Assembly: GCA_009763385.1 (NCBI GenBank)
Contig: CM019825.1
Coordinates: forward strand, 2,480,001 to 2,544,000
DNA from: Coix lacryma-jobi var. lacryma-jobi
Taxonomy: Eukaryota; Streptophyta; Magnoliopsida; Poales; Poaceae
Length of the DNA: 64,000 nucleotides
Direction: 5' to 3'
Shown: in pieces, positions 34,021-44,418 of the stretch
Position numbering within the stretch: the first letter of the stretch is position 1
Layout: the number at the start of each line of letters is the position of its first letter
Translations under genes and position numbers: made by a program
Notes under the pieces: generated by a model
Told to the model about the DNA's origin: nothing
The model's database searches: none
The model's input: only the letters and a program-made list of their open reading frames with translations

Positions 34021-34500
34021 GACTGGTCGGCTCCTTCGCAAACTATCTCAACAAAGCTGAGAATGGGTCGGCTTATTCTCTTAGACTCTACGAGCATACA
34101 TGCAAAATTAGGCGGCAAGCGTCACCTAAAAGACGTTGAAGGAAAAACCAAGAATCTATAACCTATTATGGGCGCTATTACATGGCTCAACACCAGCAAG
34201 GCTACCACCCTCGTACCCTTAAGCTTCCCTAGAGGACCCAGGACGCTTCTTGGGGTAAAGGCACTGGTGCGACGGGTCTTGAAGAACTGACATGGGATTG
34301 CATGGCTTAGGATTATTGCGGGCGTCACAAGAATTCTTCCAGGCACCCCATCTTCTTCCCTTGTACTGAACCAGTCAGGAAACATCCTACCGAATGGTCC
34401 CATCATAAGAATTCTTTCGGGCACATTGGTATTCACACACTACAATTATGGCTACACCCGGAGGATTGGTCAGCTCAGCTACACACATCCTGAGAGCATG
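34021..34500. repeat. ~470-bp interspersed block, copy 3
   Basis: Third copy of the 30041..30520 block, complete through CTCAGCTACACACATCCTGAG. Confidence 0.8.
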
Positions 34501-34785
34501 GAGTATCTGAGGCCCCCGTGCCATGGTTGTTGGCAAAATTTCGTTCATGCTCCAGGTACATTTATAGCCACATGACGCTGGATCATAGACAGTGTCCATC
34601 CGCAAAATGGAGTTCCATCTTGTCACGGGTCGAACATATTAATGTAGCTTTTAAAAGATAGGACAATAACATCTAGAGTAAAAAGTAGTAAGCAAATAAG
34701 ATAAGGCACATTTCAGGACAAAAAAAGGACAGCAAAAAGCAGATTCCTTGCTCACGGATGACCAGACCTCGAGGCATTGGTTCAT
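34501..34785. other. Non-coding spacer in element D
   Basis: I see no gene or repeat in this stretch. Confidence 0.4.
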
Positions 34786-35290
34786 CACGGGCATACAGCT
34801 GATTTTATGACCTTGGCATCACATGACGAAGTCATCTATTTCCAAGCTCGGGGACTACCGTGTATACATGGCGCTTGTTCGCGCATGTATATGGTTTTTT
34901 CTTTCTTCCATTTTATCACCTTGACATCACATGACAGAGTCATCTATTGCCAAGCTCGGGGACTACCGTGTATACATGGTGCTTGTTCGCGCATGTATAT
35001 GGTTTTTTCTTTCTTTCATTTTATGACCTTGGCATCACATGACTGAGTCATCTATTGCCAAGCTCGGGGATTACCGTGTATACATGGCGCTTGTTTGTGC
35101 ATGTATATGGTTTTTTTCTTTCTTCCATTTTATGACCTTGGCATCACATGATGGAGTCATCTATTGTCAAGCCCGGGGATTACCATGTATACATGGCGTT
35201 TGTTCGCGCATGTATATGTTTTTTTTTCTTTCTTTCATTTTATGACCTTAGCATCACATGACAGAGTCATCTATTGCCAAGCTCGGGGAC
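34786..35290 (+). repeat. Second tandem array in D (~113-bp unit)
   Basis: Four to five copies. Each has GACCTTGGCATCACATGAC, then AAGCTCGGGGACTACC, then ACATGGCGCTTGTTCGCGCA and a T/C-rich tail. The GCTCGGGGACT core is identical to the PPT-like tract before the LTR. Confidence 0.88.
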
Positions 35291-35576
35291 TAAGTGGGCA
35301 CACTTCACCTGGTCGATGAGTTTGTTGTGCTATCTGAGATAGTTGAAAATTTTGACCCGGGCGTTTTCTTATACTTGTCAGTATAAAGTGGGCACACTTC
35401 ACGGATAATGCAGAGTCATTTTTTCTTTTTTATCTTGCAAAGAGCACACTGTATCTTGGGAGTTTTACGAAATGGCGAATAACAGTTTATAACCTGGTCG
35501 AAGACTAGGTTCGAAGCGCAGGACCATATTGTTCAGGAATATCGCCAAGTCTTGTACACCGCTCCAAGATTCAATG
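35291..35576 (+). other. Non-coding sequence between the D array and its PPT
   Basis: Contains a short repeated phrase AAGTGGGCACACTTCAC (near 35291 and 35387). No gene seen. Confidence 0.4.
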
Positions 35577-35591
35577 TGCTCGGGGACTAGT
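35577..35591 (+). other. PPT-like tract of element D
   Basis: GTGCTCGGGGACTAGT lies directly before the TGTGGTGG LTR start. Confidence 0.5.
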
Positions 35592-36143
35592 TGTGGTGGT
35601 ATAAACCCGGGTACCCTCACGGCTAGACTTGGGCTACTACGAAGAAGCCGGCCCAACTCGCTGTGAAGGACTACGACATCAGGGCTCACCTGGTCGGGCG
35701 GCGGTGCGAAGGCCTTCGTAGGATTGGAGAGCAAGAAAACCTAGTCAGTCAGGAAGGATATCATATCTTGTGCCATATGTTGTTGTAATTGACTTAGTTT
35801 CCTTATCTTGTTAGTAGATCCGATCTGCTAAGATCTGTAACCCTGTTCCCCGTGGCTATATAAGGCGAGCAGAGACCCCCCTCGAAAATAGATTGATTCA
35901 TATACAGAATTGAAAACTCAACGCAGGACGTAGGGTATTACGCTAAAGTTAGCGGCCCAAACCTGGATAAACCTTGGACATACCTCTAGGTGGGCTATCG
36001 ATCATATTTCATCGATAGCATCAGACATTGGTGAGATCGGACTTTATATACGCATACGCACACGACACATACTAACATACATCGATGACATTGTGAGATG
36101 GGATGGTATTAGACCCGAAGCCATCATATGATGACGCCCATCC
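35592..36143 (+). repeat. 3' LTR of element D, right edge uncertain
   Basis: Starts TGTGGTGGTATAAACCCGGG. It has a CTATATAAG box at 35866..35874, then typical U5-like sequence (GGACGTAGGGTATTACGC). I could not place the CA end before E begins at 36144. Confidence 0.55.
35866..35874 (+). promoter_or_regulatory. TATA box of element D LTR
   Basis: CTATATAAG about 275 bp into the LTR. Confidence 0.55.
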
Positions 36144-37400
36144 TGTTAGATTTATTATGGGCCAAGCCCATTAATATATTTAATAAATCAATAACTCTAT
36201 GGTGTGTAACAGTGGGATTTAATTTTTGTACTGGATTAGAAGTTAAAGGGACGTTGACTCAACTTGTATGGTGAGAATTATTCCATCTAATTTGAGAAGT
36301 TGAGAAATAGACAAAGGTAGCCACATGCGCGCGCCGCCGTTGCCACCGATGGCTGGCTCGGCCCGCCTGGGTCGGGTCGTGGGCGTGGCGAGGCGAGGCG
36401 AGGTAGGCAGGCAGGCAGGCGTGTTAATTTTTGTTAATACCCACTAACCATGAGAGTTTCCAACTCTTCACCTACATGTCTCTTGACCATCCATATTATG
36501 TCTCTCCACCTTCCCTGTAAGGCCGCCGCCCCTATTCCTGTGCGAGGATATAGGGCGCCTCCTCCTCTCAATCTCTCTTCCTTCGGTTCAACCAGAGACA
36601 CAAATTCCAGATCACAATTCTGCTGCTCCTCGACGAAATCTCCATCTCGTAACTCTGCGCGCTCGGAGGAGCGAGAGGGCAGGTGCCTCCGAAGCCCTTG
36701 TCGTTTGGGACCTTGCACGGGGGATCGACAATTAGGTTTTTAGGGAGCGACTTCACGACTGCTCGAAGAACTGCTGCTGTTGTTCGTCTTCTTCCTAGAG
36801 GAACGTCGTCACCGTTCGTTGTCTTCTTCCCGGTGAAGCCTCTTCTTCCATCGACTTCCTCGTGGGCTTCATCTACTTCATCTTCTTCAGCATGGAAGTT
36901 GAACAAGGTTCTGGATCTTCAAATTCACTAAGGATGGGAGGGTACGAACTGTCCATCTCCTATTTGTTTTACGTGTTACATAATATATATGTTTCAATAG
37001 TTCTGGCATGTTGTTTCATTAGGTGTCTTACGTCTATTTCAGTAGATGTCTTTTACTGTTTCGTAAGATGCGTTGTCTCTGTTACAGCAAGTTATATGTT
37101 CTGCATACATTTTTAGTAGTTCTGTTATGTTGTTTCACATGCTATTATATGTATGTTTCTGTTATGAGATATATGTCATGTCTTGCTGTAGTTATACATG
37201 AATCATGCTTACATGTTTACTGTTCATGGTATATATCTAGTTTTTATTATCATATTCATGGTTTATATGATCATATATTGGACTTTATCATTTTTATGAA
37301 TAAAGTCATCATCTCAATAATTAATATCATAATATATGTCGTCATCGTCATATTAATTTACGGAATTAAGATGACATGGAAATTGCCTTTATTTTCAACA
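36144..37400 (+). repeat. 5' LTR of element E (1257 bp)
   Basis: Starts TGTTAGATTTATTATGGG and ends TTTTCAACA. A short GAGGC/AGGC simple repeat lies at about 36388..36420. A similar ORF-like stretch in both LTR copies is LTR sequence, not a separate gene. I could not recognise the primer site after it. Confidence 0.85.
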
Positions 37401-38570
37401 ATCCAAAAACCTAATTATAGGCATTTTTCTGTTAGTGGTTTTGCTGCCGTTTTAAAGCATGATGCTTTTGATGGTAAAAACTTCTTGGTATGGCGTGCTA
37501 AAATGGAATTATGGCTAACTGCTATGTCATGTTATCATGTCGCTGAGGGCAAGCCTGCTAACTTGTCTCCTGAGGATGAGGCTAAGTTTAAGGCTGATGA
37601 CAACCTCTTTCGAGGAGCAGTGATTAGCGCACTTGATCCAAAATTTCAGAAAAGCTACATCATACTTCTCATAGGTAAAGAGCTGTGGGATGCACTTGTG
37701 GGAAAGTTTGAAGTTATCAATGCTCGTAGCGAGCTGTATCTTATGGAGCAACTGTATGACTACAAGATGGTTGAGAACCGATCTGTAGTGGAACAGGCTC
37801 ATGAGATTTAGGCACTAGCAAAGGAACTTGAGCTTTTTCCTTGTCCTCTTCCAGACAAGTTTGTGGCTGGCGGTATTATTGCTAAGCTGCCACCATCATG
37901 GAAGGACTTTGCTACCTCCCTCGAACATAAGAGACAAGAGTTTAATGTGGAAGAGCTCCTTGACACTCTTGATGTTGAGGAGAGGACGAGAGCAAAGGAC
38001 AATGGAAAAGACGCTGAGACCTCTACTGCTAATGTGGTGCAGAAGAGGAACTCTAAATTCCTCAAGTACAAGAAGAAGAAAAACCAGAACAAGCAACAAA
38101 ATATTCCTAAGACCAATCACACCGCACAATTTAAGAAGAAGAACAATAACAAGAAGGGAGGATGCTTTGTCTGTGGTAGTGAGGATCACTGGACAAGTGA
38201 GTGCCTTGATCGCAAATACCAGCAAGACAACAAATCAGCAAATGTTGTAACTACTGATAATGGAGAAGGAACATCTAGGTATGGTAATTCTTTACCATTC
38301 GTTCTTTTCGTTTGTAATTCACCTGAGTGGTGGATGAACAGTGGTGCAAATATACATGTGTGTGCTGATGTATCTCTATTTTTCTCCTACCGGGTCAGGA
38401 GGTCTGGCGCCTTGTTGACGGGAAATGGGTCGCGTGCTCATGTTCTTGGTGTTGGTACAGTCATTCTGAAGTTTACTTCGAGAAAGACGATGTCATTGAA
38501 GAGCGTACAACATGTGTCCTCCATCAAGAAGAATCTTGTTAGTGCATCTATGTTGTGCCGAGATGGCTAA
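37401..38570 (+). pseudogene. Element E gag and protease, broken
   Basis: Copia Gag with FDGKNFLVWRAKMELWL and LWDALVGKFE, then a TAG at 37809 where Gln is likely original. The same frame continues through a CCHC knuckle (CFVCGSEDHWTSEC). At 38326 the protease motif reads WWMNSGANIHVC; the expected catalytic Asp (D-S/T-G-A) is Asn, codon at 38338..38340. The frame ends at TAA 38568. The protein start is unclear because the open frame runs back into the LTR; an ATG at 37371 lies inside the LTR and one at 37503 lies within Gag. This copy could not mature its own polyprotein. Confidence 0.82.
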
Positions 38571-39400
38571 AAAGTTGTTCTTTGAATCAAATAAATATGT
38601 TGTGTCTAAACATGGTTCATTTATTGGTAAAGGGTATGATTGCGGAGGTTTGTTCCGCTTATCGTTGCATGATGTGTGTAATAAACTGGTAAATTCTGTT
38701 AATATTTTTGATGAATCAGATTTATGACATTCATGTTTTTGTCATGCAAGTTTTGGTTGTTTAATGTGGTCAGCAAATCTGAATTTAATTCCTAAATTTA
38801 ACTTGGTCAAAAAGTCTAAGTGTCATGTATGTGTTGAATCAAAACAACCTCGCAAGCCACACAAGGCTGCTGAGGCGAGGAACTTGGCACCTCTAGAACT
38901 TATGCATTCCGATCTATGCGAGATGAACGGAATTTTGACTAAAGGCAGTAAAAAATACTTTCTCACCTTTATAGATGACGCCGCTAAGTTTTGCTATGTG
39001 TATCTGTTAAAAACAAAAGATGAAGCGTTTAATTATTTTAAGGCCTATAAAGTTGAAGTCGAGAACCCACGTGAGAGGAAAATAAAATATTTAAGGTCCG
39101 ATCGAGGTGGAGAGTATTTCTCTAATGTGTTCGATGAGTTCTGTGTGGAACATGAGATTGTTCGTGAGAGGAGACCGCCATACTCACCATAATCCAATGG
39201 GATTGCAGAAAGGAAAAACCGCACTCTAACAGAGATGGTGAATGCCATGTTGAGTACAACGAGATTATCCAAGGTATGGTGGGGTGAGGCAATTTTGACA
39301 GCGTGTCATGTCTTGAACAGGGTTCCAACAAAGAACAAAGAGATCACACCATTCAAGTAATAGAAAAAGAGAAGATTAAATCTCTCATATTTACGCACTT
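38571..39400 (+). pseudogene. Element E integrase, broken
   Basis: After a frameshift near 38575 come the end of the pre-integrase segment and the zinc-binding CHVCVESKQPRKPH. The core follows: LELMHSDLCEM, FLTFIDDAAKFCYVYLL and LRSDRGGEYFS carry the two Asp positions. A TAA at 39190 replaces a probable Gln just before SNGIAERKNRTL, which carries the Glu. Further stops follow at about 39358. Confidence 0.85.
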
Positions 39401-40647
39401 GTGGTTGTTTGGCTAAGGTGAATGTGCCAATCAACAAGAAGTGTAAACTAAGACCTAAAATTGTTAACTGTATTTTCCTAGGTTATGCTTTTCACAGCAT
39501 TGGGTATAGGTTCTTAATCATTAAATCTGATATTCCCGATATGTATGTTGATACAATCATGGAATCAAGAGACGCAATATTTTTAAGAATGAATTTCCAA
39601 TAAAGAATACACCTAGTGAAACAAGTCATGAGAATTTAATTTCCCTTGAGCTAGAACAAATAGATCATGCTGAGAATACTCATGTGCACATCCCTGAGGA
39701 GGATGACACTATAGTCACTCGAAAGAGTAAGAGACAAAGGGTTGCAAAATCCTTTGGTGATGACTATATTGTGTACCTTGTGGAAGACAAACCAACCACC
39801 ATTAGACAAACATATTCCTCTCCTGATGCTGACATATGGAAGAAAGTAGTCAGGAGTGAGATGGAATCTATTATGTCTAATGGAACTTGGGAGGTCGTTG
39901 ACCGTCCTTATGGTTGTCAACCTATAGGTTGCAAATGGATATTCAAGAAAAAGCTTAGGCCTGATGGTACCGTTGAGAGGTACAAGGCAAGACTTGTGGC
40001 CAAAGGATACACCCAAAAGGAGGCTGAAGATTTCTTTGACACATATTCACCAGTTGCTCGTTTGACTACAATTCACACATTGATTGTCGTGACAGCCTCA
40101 TATGGTCCTATCATTCATCAGATGGATGTTAAGACAGCTTTCCTAAATGGGAAGTTGGATGAGGAGATCTATATGGATTGGCCAGAAGGGTTCATTGCGG
40201 ATGGTCAAGAGAACAAGGTGTGCAGGTTGTTAAAGTCTTTGATGGCCTTAAACAAGCACCTAAGCAATGGCATGAAAAATTTGATAATACTCTACTTGTT
40301 GCTGGCTTTGTTGTGAAGAAGCTGACACATGTGTGTATTATCGGTATGGTGGGGGTGAGGCTGTTATGCTATGCCTTTATGTTGATGACATATTGATCTT
40401 TGGATCAAATCTCAATGTGATTGAGAAAGTTAAGAAACTTTTGTCAAGCAACTTTGACATGAAAGATTTGAGAGAAGTCGATGTCATCCTGAACATCAAG
40501 CTGATTAGAGAAGGTGATGGTGGGGTAACTTTGTTACAATCCCATTATGTGGAAAAGGTGTTAAGTCGCTTTGGTTATAGCGACTGTAGCCCTGCTCCTA
40601 CACCTTATGACCCTGGCGTGCTATTGAGAAAAAAAATCAAAGAATAG
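39401..40647 (+). pseudogene. Element E reverse transcriptase, broken
   Basis: Copia RT: WKKVVRSEMESI, CKWIFKKKLRPDGTVERYKARLVAKGYTQ is visible in part, QMDVKTAFLNG, then a frameshift near 40235 and again near 40320, followed by the catalytic box LYVDDILIFGS at about 40380. Stops at about 39601 and 40645 also break it. Confidence 0.88.
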
Positions 40648-41320
40648 CAAGGGATCAATTGACGTGCTCCCAGATCATTGGCTCGCTCATGTACCTTGCG
40701 AGTGCAACAAGGCCTGACATCTCATATGCTGTGAGCAAGCTGAGCATGTTTGTGTCCAAACCTAGAGATGATCACTGGCGTGCTCTTGAGAGAGAGTTGC
40801 GATACCTGAAAGGTACTATGACTTATGGTATTTATTATACCGGACACCCAAAAGTGCTAGAAGGCTATTGTGATGCCAACTGGATTTTTGATGCTAATGA
40901 GCTTAGAGCCACAAGCGGATATGTGTTCCTGCTTGGAGGTGGCGTTGTTTCGTGGAAGTTTTGCAAGTAGACTCTCATTGTGAAGTCTACCATGGAAGCA
41001 CAACTTTAGACACTGCTGGGGCTGAGGCCGAGTCGCTTCGTGAACTCTTGTTGGATTTACCGATGGTTGAAAAACCAATACCCGCTATTTCCATGAATTG
41101 TGACAATCAAACTGTGATTGCAAAGGTCCCAGAAGTAACATGAAGTCCACAAGGCATGTTAAGAGAATATTGAAATCTATCAAAAAGCTAAAAACCTCTG
41201 GAGTTATAACGGTGGATTATGTCCACATGTCGAATAATCTGGCAGATCAATTCACTAAGGGATTATCACGAAATGTGATAGAAAATGCATCGAGGGAGAT
41301 GGGTATGAGACCGATGTGAG
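40648..41320 (+). pseudogene. Element E RNase H, broken
   Basis: LMYLASATRPDISYAVSKLS, GYCDANW, then a TAG at 40968 and a frame change to STMEA-type sequence. The end (NNLADQFTKGLSRNVI..REMGM) can be followed to TGA at 41318..41320. The remaining 530 bp to the 3' LTR is non-coding. Confidence 0.82.
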
Positions 41321-41853
41321 AATCTACTATAGTGGTAACCTGCTCCATGTGATCGGAGATCCCGTGAAGTAGAGTGGTGAAACAAGCTATGAGTAGATTG
41401 AGAGGAAAGTTCCCTTTGAACCTATCTCTGATGCATAAATTTCCTTCTATAAGGCAGGTTGATATTTACCTTACTGTATTCCGAGAGTCTTATAGATGAG
41501 ATGTTGTCCTACAGAACATCTTATGAGGAGTACACCTATGTGAGTCAGACTGCTGGTAAAAGTCTATGGGGTTTGGGTGGTCCCTAAATACTAATGAAAG
41601 GCACTGAAGTGTGACTAATATGCTTGAAACAGCGGGGATGCCTGTTTCAGCCTAGTACCAGCAAAGGACTTGAGTGAATCTCACCTCACGCAAAACTATC
41701 AATTCAAGACATAGTCCATTGTTCAGTTGTGACTAAGTGAAACTCTTATTCTAGGTGGATGTTCAACTTAACAGTCTTCATCGAAACACTGGTATATCAA
41801 AGAATTGAGATTCTGGAACTTCACAGTTACAAACCTTAGAGTTTGGTGGGGAT
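41321..41853 (+). other. 3' untranslated region and PPT of element E
   Basis: No gene seen. It ends with the purine-rich GTTTGGTGGGGAT next to the LTR. Confidence 0.6.
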
Positions 41854-42999
41854 TGTTAGATTTATTATGGGTCAAGCCCATTAATATATTTAATAAATCA
41901 ATAACTCTATGGTGTGTAATGGTGGGATTTAATATTTGTACCGAATTGGAAGTTAAAGTTACGTTGACTCAACTTATATGGTAGGAATTATTCCATCTAA
42001 TTTGAGAAGTTGAGAAATGAACAAAGGCAGCCACACGCGCGCGCCGCCGGCGGCGGCGGCAGCTGGCCATGCCAGGCCGTGGGCGTGTAAATTTTTGTTA
42101 ATACCCACTAACCACGGGAGTTTCCAACTCTTCACCTGCATGTCTCTTGACCTTCTGTATTATGTCTCTCCACCTTCCCTGTAAGGTCGCCGACCCTATT
42201 CTTTACGAAGATATAGGGCGCCTCCTCCTCTCCATCTCTCTTCCTTCGGTTCAACCAGAGACACAAATTCCAGATCACAATTCCGCTGCTCCTCGACGAC
42301 ATCTCCATCTCGTAACTATGCACACACGGAGGAGCGAGAGGACAGGTGCCTCCGAAGCCCTTGCCGTTCGGGACCTTGCACGGGGATCGACAATTAGGTT
42401 TTTGGGGAGCGACTTCGTGACTGCCCGAAGAACTGCTGCTGTTGTTCGTCTTCTTCCCAGAGGAACGTCGTCGCCGTTCGTTGTCTTCTTCCCGATGAAG
42501 CCTCTTCTTCCATCGACTTTTTGGTGGGCTTCATCTACTTCATCTTCATCTCCTTTGGCATGGAAGTCAGACATGGCTCTGGATCTTCAAATTCACTAAG
42601 GATGGGAGGGTACGAACTGTTTATCTCCTCTCTGTTTTACATGTTATAGAATATATATGTTTCGATAGTTCTGTCATGCTGTTTCATTAGATGTCTTACG
42701 TCTGTTTCAGTAGATGTCTTTTACTGTTTCGTAAGATGTGTTGTCTCTGTTACAGCAAGTTATATGTTCTGCATACATGTTTCGGAAGTTTTGTTATTTT
42801 ATTTTACATGTTGTTATACATATATTTCTGTTATGAGATATATGTCATGTCTTGTTGTAGTTATACATGAATCATGCTTACATGTTTACTGTTCATGGTA
42901 TATATCTAGTTTTTATTATCATATTCATGGTTTATATGATCACATATTGGACTTTATCATTTTTATAAATAATGTCATTCTCTTAATAATTAATATTAT
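41854..42999 (+). repeat. 3' LTR of element E, left part
   Basis: Matches 36144 onward but with many substitutions and a different GC-rich stretch (around 42040..42090). It is cut by element F. Confidence 0.88.
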
Positions 43000-44376
43000 T
43001 GTTAACACAGAATTTTCGCACTATGACAAGTGGACCAGCACTATGAAGATTCGGCGAACGCCGCCGCTTGAAGGATTCGACAGACAGCAAACGCGGTCGG
43101 CTAACTCGATGCATTCGGCAAGACTGTAAAGGCGACTAGTCAATGGCGAGCGGGTTCGGCAATATGGCGCTGCGGTCGGCTACCTTGGGTTAAGTCGGTT
43201 TGCGACAAATACGGCATTCGGCAACAGAAGATCTTGTCATTGTTAGCACGTGCCGATTATTAAGGGAGGCTTAGAATAAAAGGCATCGTATTTTAGATAA
43301 GTTTCCTGTAATCGTGTCCTCCTAGGACTCGTAGGACACCAGGGTATAAATATAAACCCTGAGACTATTGTAAAGACGTTCACAATCAATACAACCAACC
43401 CGGCCCCGTGCCATCTTCGAGTCCAAGTCGTGTCATCGTGTTCTTCGAGAGGGGCCATCGATCCGTCGACCTCCGTAAGTTCCGGCAACCTTGTTATCAT
43501 GTCTAGTATCGTGCGGCGGATTTAGATATGGTGCAAGTAGTCTCGTACGTTAAGCTTAGTATCGTGCGGCGGATTTAAGCTAATGACGGGAAGTCTTTGT
43601 TTATGTCTTGTATCATGCGGCGGATTGAGGCACAAATAAAGATAGTTATCGGCTCTATTAGATGTGGCAGTCTAGTAGATTCATTAAGTTACCTTGTGTT
43701 ACATGTTTTGTTATGTCTATTTCATCGTAACACTTTTGCCCAATCTAGATACCGTTCGGTTCGGCTCTATCTTTTATAGATCTGCTTTGTTCTCTCACGT
43801 TTATCATTGTAAAGTCTTTTATGTAGTGGATCTATTGTTCGTAATAGCCGATTGGATCGTATCTGGATTGCCACGTGGTGAGGGTTCATGCATGTTAAGT
43901 GTGTTTGATCTATGACAAGGCTAGGTGTCGTGCGGCAGGCGCAGGCTTTAGATTAGCTTAGTCATGCTTAGCTTGTATGTTCAATCTCCATGGATCCCAA
44001 CTCGGTTGTACAATCGAGATTGGTTAAGTTTTAACTTATATCTAATACGTCATGCAAGTACGATTCTCATGCAAACGTGTTCGGCAACCTGTTATTCACG
44101 TAACTATGTTCATATTGCCGAATAATCTTTTAAACCTGTTGGCAGATAGCTTTCATAGCTATATGTCGTCGTAAGTGGCTTCAGAGCCGTACATCTTGGA
44201 ACTGCCTGGTCATACCCGGCACGTTCCAACTTTATATTTAACAGTTTATCTCCCTTGTTAGTTGCAGGGCAAACTGACTGGCACGCACCGGACTCCTGAG
44301 CACCCGGGCCACGATTGAAGCCAGCTTCTCCGGCTTGCTGTGTGATTGGCACAGTGCGCCACTTTTGGTGCCAACA
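43000..44376 (+). repeat. 5' LTR of element F
   Basis: Equal in length to 54409..55785. The TATA box is at 43345. The short ORFs inside appear in both copies and are not genes. Confidence 0.95.
43345..43354 (+). promoter_or_regulatory. TATA box of element F LTR
   Basis: GGGTATAAATATAAACC, about 345 bp into the LTR. Confidence 0.6.
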
Positions 44377-44400
44377 CACTTTTTGGCACGCTCGGTGGGA
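44377..44400 (+). other. Probable primer binding site of element F
   Basis: TTTGGCACGCTCGGTGGGACC lies directly after the 5' LTR. It resembles the non-methionine primer sites of Tat-type elements; I cannot name the tRNA with certainty. Confidence 0.55.
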
Positions 44401-44418
44401 CCCTTTTTTCCTGCAGCA

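Larger units (their letters stand above)
29043..36143 (+). mobile_element. Element D: 3' end of a Gypsy-type retrotransposon with tandem-repeat UTR
   Basis: Runs from B's right edge to the start of E. Tandem arrays and a repeated ~470-bp block fill the space before a PPT-like tract (35577..35591) and an LTR starting TGTGGTGGTATAAACC. No coding domain remains. Plant Gypsy elements are known to carry hypervariable tandem repeats between pol and the 3' LTR, so this is the likeliest reading. The 5' part is absent. Confidence 0.6.

Noticed and set aside
36434..36931. ORFs shared by the two LTRs of element E
   Set aside because: Same sequence is present in both LTRs; frames are not consistently kept and no domain is visible.
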